From DASSJT01 sp963715025 (GTDB lineage: Bacteria > Actinomycetota > Actinomycetes > Actinomycetales > Dermatophilaceae): a stretch of DNA of 64,000 nt. Where the stretch lies: NCBI GenBank assembly GCA_963715025.1, contig CAVQQQ010000002.1:310001-374000 (forward strand), read 5' to 3'. The position numbers and the translations under genes were made by a program. Below, piece by piece: positions 16,206-24,623 of this stretch (positions are counted from its first letter, which is position 1; each line of letters begins with the position of its first letter). The notes under the pieces were generated by a model, which was given only the letters and a program-made list of their open reading frames with translations, did no database searches and was not told the origin of the DNA.

Positions 16206-17636
16206 ATGGATATGGGCACGGAACCGTCACGCGTCCTCGTCCTGGGCGGCGGCCTGGCCGGGCTCGTAGCGGCCTACCGGATCCTGCAGGCGCAGCCGAG
16301 CGCTCAGGTCACGGTGCTCGACGCAGGCGACCGACCCGGTGGCAAGCTCCGGCTTGAGCCCGTTGCGGGCGTCCCGATCGACGTCGGTGCCGAGTCGATG
16401 CTGGCACGGCGGCCCGAGGCGATGCGGCTGGTGGCAGACCTCGAGGCCGAACATCTGGTCGTCCATCCCGACACCACATCGCCGCTGGTCTGGTCCCGAG
16501 GCCGGCTGGAGACCCTGCCCGCAGGCACCCTCATGGGCGTGCCCAGCCAGCCCGAATCCGCGCTTGGGCTCCTCACCCCCGACGAGGTGGCCAGGGCCTT
16601 GGACGAGCAGTCGGCTGCTCCGCTGGGCAACGGCGACGTGTCCGTCGGCGAGTACGTGGCGGCCCGGTTGGGCCCCGCCGTGGTCGACCGCATCGTCGAG
16701 CCGCTGCTCGGGGGCGTGTATGCCGGGCGGTCGCGCGACCTGTCGCTGCACGCCACAGTCCCGACGCTGTGGGAAGCCGCTTCCCGTGGCGACAGCCTGA
16801 CGGCTCGGGCACAGTCCGCTGCCGCGGCGGCTCAAGCCGTCCCCACGCCCGTTTTCGCCGGTCTCTCCGGAGGAGTCGGCCGACTCCCTGCCCTGCTGGT
16901 CGGGGCCATCGAGGGCCTTGGCGGCACGATCAGCAGCCGGGTGATCGCCCGTGAGCTGCACCAGCTCGCCAATGGGTCCTGGTCGGTCGTCACCGGGCCA
17001 CGCCCGGCTCCGAGGGCGATCGTGGCCGATGCCGTCGTGCTGGCGACTCCTGCGCCCGCCGCGGCACGCCTGCTCTCCGGCGTGGCGCCCACGGCGGCAA
17101 CGGACCTGGCGGCCGTTGAGTACGCGTCCATGGCCATCGTGACGCTAGCGGTCGACCGCTCCGCGAGGGCGCTATTCACCAGCTCCGGATTCCTGGTGCC
17201 GCCCGTCGACGGCCGGACGATCAAGGCGAGCACGTTCAGCTCGCGCAAGTGGGCCTGGGCCGGCGAGGCAACCCCTGAGGCCGTCTTCCTCCGCGCCTCG
17301 ATCGGACGTGCGGGCGAGGTGGCCGACCTCCAGCGCGACGACGACGAGCTGGTCGCCATCGCGGTCGCCGAGGTGGGGCATGCGCTGGGCCAACCGCTGC
17401 CGCGGCTGGTCGACAGCCACGTGCAGCGCTGGGGGGGCGGCCTCCCCCAGTACGCCGTGGGCCACCTTGCCCGGGTCGAACGGGTTGGCTCGGGCGTCGC
17501 ACCACTCGCGGGGCTCGCACTTGCCGGCGCTGCCTACTCCGGCGTCGGCATACCGGCTGTGATCGCCTCCGCGGAGGCGGCTGCTTCCGCCGTGGTGACC
17601 CACCTTCAGCGGCGCGCCTCGGTGGCGCGACAATGA
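16206..17636 (+). CDS. hemY: Coproporphyrinogen/protoporphyrinogen oxidase (HemY/CgoX)
   Basis: A 476-residue FAD protein. The N-terminal dinucleotide motif is VLVLGGGLAGLVAAYRI, followed by AGDRPGGKL; the C-terminal FAD segment is LALAGAAYSGVGIPAVIASA. In Actinobacteria this enzyme normally oxidises coproporphyrinogen III to coproporphyrin III in the coproporphyrin-dependent heme route. I chose the ATG at 16206 because GAGAGGG lies about eight bases upstream; an ATG at 16212 is also possible. Four bases separate its stop from the hemQ start, so the two act as one unit. That pairing supports the coproporphyrin-dependent assignment. Ferrochelatase is not in the window. Confidence 0.93.
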   Translation: MDMGTEPSRVLVLGGGLAGLVAAYRILQAQPSAQVTVLDAGDRPGGKLRLEPVAGVPIDVGAESMLARRPEAMRLVADLEAEHLVVHPDTTSPLVWSRGRLETLPAGTLMGVPSQPESALGLLTPDEVARALDEQSAAPLGNGDVSVGEYVAARLGPAVVDRIVEPLLGGVYAGRSRDLSLHATVPTLWEAASRGDSLTARAQSAAAAAQAVPTPVFAGLSGGVGRLPALLVGAIEGLGGTISSRVIARELHQLANGSWSVVTGPRPAPRAIVADAVVLATPAPAAARLLSGVAPTAATDLAAVEYASMAIVTLAVDRSARALFTSSGFLVPPVDGRTIKASTFSSRKWAWAGEATPEAVFLRASIGRAGEVADLQRDDDELVAIAVAEVGHALGQPLPRLVDSHVQRWGGGLPQYAVGHLARVERVGSGVAPLAGLALAGAAYSGVGIPAVIASAEAAASAVVTHLQRRASVARQ

Positions 17637-17640
17637 CGGC

Positions 17641-18342
17641 ATGACGTCCAACCCCAACGCCCAGCAGATCAAGCAGATCAACAGCAGCATCCGGTATGCC
17701 GTGTGGTCGGTGTTCGCGGTGGCGTCGCCGCTGGGGGAGGACCGGGAGAAGCTCGCGACCGAGGTGGCCGATCTGTTCGCCGACCTGGAGGCCGGTGGCG
17801 TGACCATCCGCGGGGTCTACGACGTCGCAGCCCTGCGGGCGGATGCCGACTTCATGATCTGGTGGCACGCCGAGCGGATCGAGCAGGTGCAGGACGCCTA
17901 CCACCGCCTGCTGCAGACCGGCCTCGGGCAGCACCTGAAGCCGGTGTGGTCAGTGGCCGCTCTGCACCGACCTGCAGAGTTCAACAAGAGCCACATCCCC
18001 GCGTTCCTGGCGGGGGAGGAGCCCAAGAAGTACCTCTGCGTCTACCCGTTCGTGCGGTCCTACGACTGGTACGTGCTGGAGGACGGCGAGCGCCGCGACA
18101 TGCTGCGCGAGCACGGCCAGATGGCGCGGGAGTACCCCGACGTGCGGGCCAACACCATCGCGGCGTTCGCCCTGGGCGACTACGAGTGGGTGCTGGCCTT
18201 CGAGGCCGACGAGCTGCACCGCATCGTCGACCTGATGCGCGAGCTGCGCGCATCCCGCGCGCGCCTGCACGTCCGCGAGGAAGTGCCGTTCTTCACCGGC
18301 CCGCGGGTCGAGGTTGGCGAACTGATCGGCCGGATGCGCTAG
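17641..18342 (+). CDS. hemQ: Coproheme decarboxylase (HemQ/ChdC)
   Basis: A 233-residue chlorite-dismutase-family protein. Key residues line up with those described for actinobacterial ChdC: Tyr135 in CVYPFVRSYDWY (the radical tyrosine), His118 in NKSHIP on the distal side, and His158 in MLREHGQMAREYPDV as axial ligand. It uses hydrogen peroxide to decarboxylate two propionates of coproheme to give heme b, the last step of the coproporphyrin-dependent pathway. The ATG follows hemY by four bases. A GACAAT hexamer six bases upstream could also give an independent leaderless transcript. The residue-number match is from memory of the family and should be confirmed by alignment. Confidence 0.95.
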   Translation: MTSNPNAQQIKQINSSIRYAVWSVFAVASPLGEDREKLATEVADLFADLEAGGVTIRGVYDVAALRADADFMIWWHAERIEQVQDAYHRLLQTGLGQHLKPVWSVAALHRPAEFNKSHIPAFLAGEEPKKYLCVYPFVRSYDWYVLEDGERRDMLREHGQMAREYPDVRANTIAAFALGDYEWVLAFEADELHRIVDLMRELRASRARLHVREEVPFFTGPRVEVGELIGRMR

Positions 18343-18480
18343 CGGGTCCGACCGTTCGCGACCTCCTCCGACGACTGGGCCATCGAGCCGGCGGAACGGC
18401 CATCAGCCCGGGTCCGAGCCGGTGCTTCCGCAGGCGAGCTCTCGCCGCGGCCGACCGGCCTGGGAGGCGGCAGTTCGCCG

Positions 18481-19152
18481 TCAGGGAGTGGCCAGCTGCA
18501 GCCGCAGGTCGCGGCGTGCCACACGCTGGGCAAGCAGGAGCCGCACGAGGCTCGCGCCCGCGGCGGCCATGCCTGGCGCGAGGGGAAAGCCCGTGGGGTG
18601 CCCTGCGGCCAAGAGTGCGGCGGTAGTCAGCACGAGGATGTCGCACAGCGCTGCCGCGGCGCACGCGGCCGCTGCGGTTCGCTGGGGGCTGAGTGCCACC
18701 GCGGGCAGCCAGCCCGGGCGGGGCCCAGTGGCGAGCACGGTCAGCAGGCTGGCGACACCGGCTGCCAGGGCCAGCCCTCCCAGCGCTGGGTCGCGCAGCA
18801 ACAGCGCGTCCGGCGTGCGCCCGGGAACGAGCGTGGTGAGCCAGAGGACTCCGATGACCGGCCCGGTGAGCAACAGGGTCAGCGCGGTGCGGCGGGCCTG
18901 CTGGTTGGCCAACACCGTGGCGAATTCGGAGGCGACCAGCTGCGGCGGCCCACACTCCTCGACGGCACGGGCAGCGGCGGCCTCGGGGGCTAGGCCCTTG
19001 CAGCGGTAGTGACCGGTGGCGTCCTCCAGACCGTCGGCCAGCTCGGCCAGCGCCCGGCGGCGGCCGCGCCGCCAGCCAGGGATTCCCGCCTCGACGTCAC
19101 GCAGGTAGCTGGCCACCACCACGGGTGTCGTGGCAGCTGGCTCGCGACTCAT
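18481..19152 (-). CDS. Membrane protein with permease-prefix-like N-terminus, partner of PadR
   Basis: A 223-residue protein. The first 75 residues are helical and soluble (VASYLRDVEAGIPGWRRGRRRALAELADGL), resembling the short regulatory prefix found in PadR-linked permeases. About four hydrophobic helices follow. Cysteine and histidine residues around HYRCKGL and EECGPP are conserved in such prefixes. The ATG at 19152 overlaps the padR stop by four bases (ATGA), so it is translated with padR. It may sense or transmit an envelope signal to the PadR repressor. Exact family and role uncertain. Confidence 0.7.
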   Translation of the reverse strand: MSREPAATTPVVVASYLRDVEAGIPGWRRGRRRALAELADGLEDATGHYRCKGLAPEAAAARAVEECGPPQLVASEFATVLANQQARRTALTLLLTGPVIGVLWLTTLVPGRTPDALLLRDPALGGLALAAGVASLLTVLATGPRPGWLPAVALSPQRTAAAACAAAALCDILVLTTAALLAAGHPTGFPLAPGMAAAGASLVRLLLAQRVARRDLRLQLATP

Positions 19153-19484
19153 GCAGTGGCGCACGGCTTCGCCTGCAGCAGGGCCGAGACGGCCCCGGAG
19201 AACTCCTCCCAGGCGGTCCGCTGGCCCGCCAGGGCGCGGCGGCCGGCCTGGGTGAGCCGATAGGTGCGGCGGCGGCGACCCGACACCACGGACCACCCGG
19301 AGCGTACGAGACCGGCCGCCTCAAGCCGGTGCAGCGCCGGGTAGACGGTTCCGGTGGGCAGGTCGAAATGACCCGAGCTGCCAGCGCGAAGACTCTCGAT
19401 GACCGCATATCCGTGCAGCGGGCCGGGCTCCAGCGCAGCCAGGAGCAGTCCGTCCAAATGGCCCTTCAGCGCCTCCGCTCTCAT
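19149..19484 (-). CDS. PadR-family transcriptional regulator
   Basis: A 111-residue winged-helix protein. DGLLLAALEPGPLHGYAVIESLR, TGTVYPALHRLEAAGLV and RRRTYRLTQAGRRAL are the PadR helix-turn-helix and wing. PadR proteins are usually autorepressors relieved by a small toxic ligand. The ATG at 19484 is preferred over the TTG three codons earlier. It is divergent from the PEP-utilising enzyme gene with a 66-bp intergenic region full of TAGCAAT repeats, so it probably represses both directions. It is co-translated with the membrane protein downstream. Confidence 0.88.
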   Translation of the reverse strand: MRAEALKGHLDGLLLAALEPGPLHGYAVIESLRAGSSGHFDLPTGTVYPALHRLEAAGLVRSGWSVVSGRRRRTYRLTQAGRRALAGQRTAWEEFSGAVSALLQAKPCATA

Positions 19485-19486
19485 GT

Positions 19487-19551
19487 GTAGCAATACTACT
19501 CCAGGGCTGGTCGTAGCGACAATGTAAGGGTAGCGTTGCTACATATAGCAA
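19487..19551. promoter_or_regulatory. Candidate PadR operator between padR and the PEP-utilising enzyme
   Basis: The divergent promoter region contains GTAG-N5-CTAC at 19487-19499 and a perfect TTGCTA-N4-TAGCAA repeat at 19536-19551. Both share the word TAGCAAT. The second repeat overlaps the probable start codon region of the rightward gene. The symmetry and position next to padR argue for repression of both genes. Confidence 0.6.
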
Positions 19552-21917
19552 TGCTGTATGAGGCGGTGAAGGAGATGGCGACCGAGCACCCTCAGGTCAT
19601 CCGGTTGACCGAGGCGGCGGGCCGACCCGTGACGCTGGTCGGCGGCAAGGCAGCGACGCTGGCCCGACTGGGCGCCGCTGGGTTCCCGGTTGTCCCCGGG
19701 CTGGTGATCACGTCGTCCGCGTGGACTCTGACAGCTGCACAGCGGGCGGCTGCCGTCCGGGCAGCGCTGGAGGAGGACGTGGCCAGCACAGCCGGGTATG
19801 CCGTCCGGTCGTCGGCCGCTGCCGAGGACCTGCCGGACGCGTCGTGGGCTGGCCAGTACGAGACTGCCCTGAACGTCCCCCGCGAGGATGTCGTGGATGC
19901 CATCGACCGCTGCCAGGAGGGCGCAGCAGCACCGCGGGTGGCGGCATACCGGCGGGGACGCGGAGACGGTGGCGTGCGCACACCTGAGATGGCGGTCCTG
20001 GTCCAGCCGATGGTTTCCGCGGTCGCGGCCGGTGTCGCGTTCACGGCGAACCCGGTCACGGGGGACAGGAACGAGACCCTTGTCACCGCCGTCCGCGGGC
20101 TGGGCGAGCGGCTGGTCAGCGGTGACGCGATCGGAGATGAGTGGAGCGTGCGGGATGGGGCGGCCACTGCCCGGCGGTGCAGCGAGGGGGCCATCACTGC
20201 TGAGCAGGTCACCGCCGTGGCGGAGCTCGCTCACCGCGTGCAGGACTTCCTCGGCGGCCCCCAGGACATCGAGTGGGCGATCGAACCCCGCGAGAACGGC
20301 ACCGGTGTCATCCTTCTCCAGGCCCGACCCATGACCGCAGTGCCGGAGCCCGTGGAATGGACGGTGCCCGGGCCGGGGCTGTGGATGCGGAACTTCCGTC
20401 TGGGGGAGTGGCTGCCCGAGCCGATGACGCCACTGTTCGCCGACTGGCTCCTGCCCCTCATCGAAGATGGCTATCTGGCCGGTATGCGGGACTGCGTGGG
20501 CGCCGTGGTGCCGTTCCGGTATGCCGCGGTCAACGGCTGGTACTTCAACGCCGTGCCGGTGCCCACGCCCGTGCTCCTTCTCCGAGCGCTGCTGGGCAGC
20601 CGAGGTCGCATCGTGCGTCTCCTCTACAACGCGCTCGTTCGGGTCGGCCGTGATCCGGTGGCAGCCGATCGCGCGGTCCTGGGCGGTTTCTATGACAGGT
20701 GGCGGGAAGACGAGCTGCCTCGCTATGCGCGGCTGGTCGAGGACGGACAGGCGCGTGTCTGCACAGCAACGGGGCAGGACCTGCTCGGCATTGTGGACGG
20801 GATCGGCCGGGCGGCCGGCCGTCAGCTTTGGTACCTGGCGATCGTCGGCGGGTCGGCATGGAAGATCGAGGCTCGACTGACCCGGTTCGCCCATGTGCAC
20901 CTGAGGGCGCTGACCGAGCAGGAGCGGCCGCTGGCCGACGGTGTCCAGGTGCTGCTGCGCGGGCTGTCGGGTGCCGACACCGGCGTTCCGCGGCATGCCG
21001 TCCTGAGCGCGGACTGGTACTGGCCCATCATGCCGGTGGCTCCGCCGGATACGACGGGTGACGGTGACGCGGCCCTTGCGCGACGCGAGCGACTCGCCGT
21101 CGAGCGCGAGTCCGCCGAGGCGCGCTGCCTTGCCGCAGTGACGACAGCGCGCGCACGAGCCGAGTTCGTCGGCCTCCTGGAGGTGACCCGCCGCTACACC
21201 GTCATCCGCGAGGAGCAGGCCAGGGAGCTGACCCTCGGGTGGCCCCTGCTGCGAGCCTGTGCCCTGCGGCTCGGGGAGGCCCTGGCCGCGCGGGGCTCGC
21301 TCGATCGCCCCGAGCAGGTGTTCTTCCTGACCCGCGACGAGCTCTGCGCCTCGACGCCCATCTCCGACGCTGCCGCAGAGCGCGAGGCGCGGTGGCTGCA
21401 CCAGCGTCGGCTCCCTGCCCCATTGACGCTGGGCAAACCGGCGCGGATCATCGGCAACCCCATAGCCCGAGCAGTCGAAACGGCCCGGAGGGGCCGCCAC
21501 CTCGCTGACGACGCGATCATCGGCGAACCGGCCAGCGCCGGGCGAGCCACGGGTCCGGCCCGAGTGATCACCGACCCTGCCGACTTCGACACCTTCCGGC
21601 CCGGCGAAGTGCTCGTCGCCCGTTCCACCGCACCAGCCTGGACCCCGCTGTTCGCCAAAGCCACCGCAGTGGTCACCGATGGTGGAACTATGGCTGCCCA
21701 TGCCTCCATCGTGGCCAGGGAGTACGGCATCCCTGCCGTGGTCGGCACGGGTGATGCCACCCATCGCCTGGTCACGGGCCAGTGGGTCACGGTCGACGGG
21801 AACGCTGGGACCGTCACCCCCTCCCTGGCGCGGCCGGGCGAGGCCGGTGCGAGACCGCAGGATCCAGCCGATGCGTCCGAGTCGGGAGGCAGTCAGCTCC
21901 GATGGCTCAGGCGCTGA
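19551..21917 (+). CDS. PEP-utilising enzyme, rifampicin-phosphotransferase-like
   Basis: A protein of about 788 residues with three parts. The N-terminus is a PPDK/PEP-synthase-type ATP-grasp domain (LVGGKAATLARLGAAGFPVVPG, later QDIEWAIEP and ILLQARPM). The middle is a roughly 400-residue variable domain starting near WMRNFRLGEWLPEPMTPLF. The C-terminus is a swivelling phosphohistidine domain, VTDGGTMAAHASIVAREYGI, with its histidine retained. This is the architecture of rifampicin phosphotransferase and of PEP synthase relatives: ATP's beta phosphate passes via His to an acceptor. Divergence from a padR suggests a ligand-induced detoxifier. The start could be ATG 19551 or 19575. The acceptor is not predictable, and no rifamycin-associated element is seen here. 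Confidence 0.8.
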   Translation: MLYEAVKEMATEHPQVIRLTEAAGRPVTLVGGKAATLARLGAAGFPVVPGLVITSSAWTLTAAQRAAAVRAALEEDVASTAGYAVRSSAAAEDLPDASWAGQYETALNVPREDVVDAIDRCQEGAAAPRVAAYRRGRGDGGVRTPEMAVLVQPMVSAVAAGVAFTANPVTGDRNETLVTAVRGLGERLVSGDAIGDEWSVRDGAATARRCSEGAITAEQVTAVAELAHRVQDFLGGPQDIEWAIEPRENGTGVILLQARPMTAVPEPVEWTVPGPGLWMRNFRLGEWLPEPMTPLFADWLLPLIEDGYLAGMRDCVGAVVPFRYAAVNGWYFNAVPVPTPVLLLRALLGSRGRIVRLLYNALVRVGRDPVAADRAVLGGFYDRWREDELPRYARLVEDGQARVCTATGQDLLGIVDGIGRAAGRQLWYLAIVGGSAWKIEARLTRFAHVHLRALTEQERPLADGVQVLLRGLSGADTGVPRHAVLSADWYWPIMPVAPPDTTGDGDAALARRERLAVERESAEARCLAAVTTARARAEFVGLLEVTRRYTVIREEQARELTLGWPLLRACALRLGEALAARGSLDRPEQVFFLTRDELCASTPISDAAAEREARWLHQRRLPAPLTLGKPARIIGNPIARAVETARRGRHLADDAIIGEPASAGRATGPARVITDPADFDTFRPGEVLVARSTAPAWTPLFAKATAVVTDGGTMAAHASIVAREYGIPAVVGTGDATHRLVTGQWVTVDGNAGTVTPSLARPGEAGARPQDPADASESGGSQLRWLRR

Positions 21918-22536
21918 GTGCTTCCCACGACAGAACCGCCGCGAGCACAGAGAAGGTCAAGCCGGCCAGGACCCCGAGCGTGGTCGCCGCGGCTCCCCCG
22001 GGGGCGACGGCCTCGTGAAGTCGGCCGGCCACGATCCCGACGACGCTGTCGATGACCAGACCCACCAGGAGAAACACCACGCCGAGCGTGAGCAGCTGCA
22101 CGGCAGTCGGGCCATGTCCCGGGCGGACGAACTGCGGCAGGAACGCGGCAAAGAACAGAATCACCTTCGGGTTGGTGACATTGGTCAGCACTGCTCGGGC
22201 AAGCAGCCGACCGCCAGCTGGCAGCCGTCGTGATGCTGTGGCCGAGCGTTTCGCCGACAGCAGCGTGGTCACGCCGAGCCACGCGAGGTACGCGGCCCCC
22301 GCAAGTCGAATGACCGTCAGCGCCACGGGGACCGAAGCCAACAGCATTGCTAGCCCCAGGGCTGCGGCAGTGACATGCACGACCATCCCGAGCGCCATAC
22401 CGACCGCTGAGATCAGACCCGCGCGCGGGCCTCTGTCGACAGCCACCGCGGCGATGTAGGCATTGTCAGGACCGGGCGCAACGGTGATGACCACCACCGC
22501 GAAGAGGAAACTCGGCAAGACCGCCAGGTCGAGCAT
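21907..22536 (-). CDS. LysE/RhtB-family amino acid exporter
   Basis: A 209-residue membrane protein with about six helices. VAPGPDNAYIAAVAVDRGPRAGL near the N-terminus and LTNVTNPKVILFFAAFLPQFV in the middle are classic LysE family motifs. It probably exports an amino acid or related small molecule. I chose the ATG at 22536 with ACGGAGG upstream rather than the TTG at 22560. Its 3' end overlaps the converging PEP-utilising enzyme gene by 11 bp. The CGNR-type regulator is divergently transcribed and is the likely controller. Confidence 0.88.
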   Translation of the reverse strand: MLDLAVLPSFLFAVVVITVAPGPDNAYIAAVAVDRGPRAGLISAVGMALGMVVHVTAAALGLAMLLASVPVALTVIRLAGAAYLAWLGVTTLLSAKRSATASRRLPAGGRLLARAVLTNVTNPKVILFFAAFLPQFVRPGHGPTAVQLLTLGVVFLLVGLVIDSVVGIVAGRLHEAVAPGGAAATTLGVLAGLTFSVLAAVLSWEALSA

Positions 22537-22546
22537 CGCCAACCTC

Positions 22547-22578
22547 CGTAACGTCTTCAAGGCCGTTTATACGTTACG
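22547..22578. promoter_or_regulatory. CGTAACG/CGTTACG inverted repeat in a divergent promoter
   Basis: A perfect 7-bp inverted repeat with an 18-nt spacer lies between the LysE exporter and the CGNR regulator. A third GCGTTAC copy occurs at about 22619, next to the regulator's -10. It is a candidate operator for the CGNR protein. Confidence 0.35.
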
Positions 22579-22622
22579 TCGCGATGTCGCGGTTTGCAAC
22601 GGGTTAACCTCGTCCATCGCGT

Positions 22623-22628
22623 TACACT
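22623..22628 (+). promoter_or_regulatory. -10 box for a leaderless CGNR regulator transcript
   Basis: TACACT ends six bases before the GTG at 22635, and no Shine-Dalgarno sequence is present. Confidence 0.6.
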
Positions 22629-22634
22629 TCTTGC

Positions 22635-23189
22635 GTGACGGTGCGAATCGAGGAGATGTCACTGGCTGGACTGGTGGAGCTGGTCAATGGCTGGGGCAGG
22701 ACCCCGCGGCTCGAGGCGGGAGAACAGGATTGGCCTTACCCGCCACGGGAGGGCCTCGCCGGGCGGTTGGGACTGTCCGCGGACGCAGAGCGAGTCTCTG
22801 ACCAGGCGCTGACTGGAGCGGCGGACCGGCTGCATCCGGTGTTCGCCGCCGAGGGCCTTCCGGAGCGGGTCCGCCTGGTCAGTCAGCTGCTGGAGGAGAC
22901 CGCGGTGCGTCCCGCGCTGGTCGAGGACGGCCCATCCGCCCGGGGGATGTGGCTGGTCGACGACGCACGGTCGGCGCTCCTGGCTTCAGCGGCGGTAGCA
23001 CTACGCGCGCAGCTGGCCGGGCAGCCGGCCGATCGGCTGGGAGTGTGCGCGGGCCGGCGCTGCGCAGATGTGTACATCGACATGTCGCCGGCCGGCCATC
23101 GCCGCTTCTGCTCCGTGACGTGCCAGAACCGAACACGGGTGGCGGCATTCCGACGCCGCATTGCGGCCAGGTCGGGAGCGGACGCCTGA
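22635..23189 (+). CDS. CGNR zinc-finger regulator (ABATE domain)
   Basis: A 184-residue protein. An N-terminal helical ligand-binding (ABATE-like) region opens with LAGLVELVNGWGRTPRL. The C-terminal zinc finger contains the cysteines of CAGRRCADVYID and RFCSVTCQNRTRVAAFRRR. The family's eponymous CGNR is CQNR here. Such proteins are thought to be stress- or ligand-responsive transcription factors. The GTG start is supported by the TACACT box six bases upstream. It is divergent from the LysE exporter and probably controls it. Confidence 0.85.
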   Translation: MTVRIEEMSLAGLVELVNGWGRTPRLEAGEQDWPYPPREGLAGRLGLSADAERVSDQALTGAADRLHPVFAAEGLPERVRLVSQLLEETAVRPALVEDGPSARGMWLVDDARSALLASAAVALRAQLAGQPADRLGVCAGRRCADVYIDMSPAGHRRFCSVTCQNRTRVAAFRRRIAARSGADA

Positions 23190-23283
23190 GAGCAGCGCGT
23201 CGGGCGCCGTCCCATGGCGCCTCGTCAGCCCGCCGCCACGATCCCCGGAAGGGCTCCCTGCCGTCGGGAGTACATCCCGAGGT

Positions 23284-24522
23284 TCAGCGCTTCGACCGTG
23301 GCTTTTCAGCGGTCGCTCGAGCGATGGTCTGCCAGGGAATGAACCGGAGGGTCTGGAGGCCGATCCGCGTCGTCATCCCCGGGACGACGGTGGAGCGACC
23401 GGCACGGAGGCCCTCCCAGCCAGCTTCGGCCACGTCGGCAGCCGTCATCACGGGCATGAGCGGTCTACGGCGCGGGTGACTTTGACCCCTGCCGGCGCGG
23501 GCAGCGAACTCGGTGTCCACAGGCCCGGGAGAGAGGGTGGTGATCGACACACCCGTTCCCCGGCTTTCCTCGGCCAGGGCCAGGCTGAAGGCTCGGACGA
23601 AGGCCTTGCTGGCGTTGTAGACCGCTTGGCCGGGGCCGGGGAGATACCCCGCGATGGATGCGACATTGAGGATCGCGCCATGGCGGCGCTGGACCATACC
23701 GGGAAGCACCGCGCCCGTGAGCGCGACGACCGCTTCGACGTTGAGTCGGACCATGGCGAGGTCGGCTGTGATGTCGCGTTCGGTGGCGAAACGCCCGCGT
23801 CCGCCGATGCCGGCGTCGTTGACCAGGACATCGACCTTCAGGCCGGCCAGTGTCCCCAGGACCTTGTCCATCCCGGCCGACGTCATCAGATCCGCAGGGA
23901 CAGCGCTGGCGGACGCCCCACGAGCGCGGCACTCCTGCGCCAGCGACTGAAGCCGATCGGCCCGGCGCGCCACCAGGACCACGTCGTACCCGTCGCGAAC
24001 CGCCAGGAGTGCCAGCTCACGGCCGATGCCAGAGGAGGCCCCGGTGATCACCGCTGTCTGTCGCTGATCGTTGGAGTCTCGGTCGGGGACCAGACGAAGC
24101 ACGGGGATCCTCCTCGTCGTGCGGCGCCGATACCTCTCGTAGTCGGGCGCCGTGGCCAGGACCCGCGGCCAGAGGCGTGCCGCCTCTTCGTCGCCGCACT
24201 CCTGCGCACGGACCCGCACGGTCCGCCCCTCGACCTCCACGAGCGCGCTGGGGTTGGCTTTCAGGTTGAGGTACCAGAAGGGGTCGTGGGGCATTCCGCC
24301 GTTGGCGGCGACGACGAGCATGTCCTGACCGTCCGGGAAGAACTGCACCAGAACCGTGCGCGGCAGCCCCGAGCGGCGTCCCGTGGTGGTGAGGATCAGC
24401 GCGCGGCGGCGCCAGGGCCGCGTGAGACGACCACCAGTGCGCCGGTAGAGCCACACCCCAACACGCACAGAGCGGGCGTCGAACTCGTGCTCGATCCTTG
24501 CCTTGGTCCGGTCGGACAGCAT
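23284..24522 (-). CDS. Fusion of deazaflavin (F420)-dependent nitroreductase-like domain and SDR
   Basis: A 412-residue two-domain protein. Residues about 1-145 form a Ddn-type split-barrel domain (LILTTTGRRSGLPRTVLVQFF and the PHDPFWYLNLKANP stretch), a family that binds F420 or related cofactors. From about residue 155 a complete classical SDR follows: TGASSGIGRELALLA, NDAGIGG, the serine in NVASIAGYLPG, and YNASK. The ATG at 24522 has GAGGTGA upstream. One continuous frame covers both domains, so this is a genuine fusion unless the assembly is wrong. It suggests an oxidoreductase able to link F420H2-type and NAD(P)H chemistry on one substrate; that is inference. No operon partner is close. 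Confidence 0.82.
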   Translation of the reverse strand: MLSDRTKARIEHEFDARSVRVGVWLYRRTGGRLTRPWRRRALILTTTGRRSGLPRTVLVQFFPDGQDMLVVAANGGMPHDPFWYLNLKANPSALVEVEGRTVRVRAQECGDEEAARLWPRVLATAPDYERYRRRTTRRIPVLRLVPDRDSNDQRQTAVITGASSGIGRELALLAVRDGYDVVLVARRADRLQSLAQECRARGASASAVPADLMTSAGMDKVLGTLAGLKVDVLVNDAGIGGRGRFATERDITADLAMVRLNVEAVVALTGAVLPGMVQRRHGAILNVASIAGYLPGPGQAVYNASKAFVRAFSLALAEESRGTGVSITTLSPGPVDTEFAARAGRGQSHPRRRPLMPVMTAADVAEAGWEGLRAGRSTVVPGMTTRIGLQTLRFIPWQTIARATAEKPRSKR

Positions 24523-24623
24523 CGCGTCACCTCATATCCAGTCAAACGGTAAGCACGCGATCGCTGACAGGGGAGAAGGTCACCTCAGGCCGGCGGCGAG
24601 CCCTTCTCGACGCACCGCGGCTG

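Noticed and set aside
19539..21764. A 741-codon minus-strand frame opposite the PEP-utilising enzyme
   Set aside because: It has no recognisable domains and mirrors a gene with clear motifs throughout.
19551..21917. Calling this enzyme a rifampicin phosphotransferase outright
   Set aside because: Architecture fits, but I could not verify drug-binding residues and there is no rifamycin-associated element upstream.
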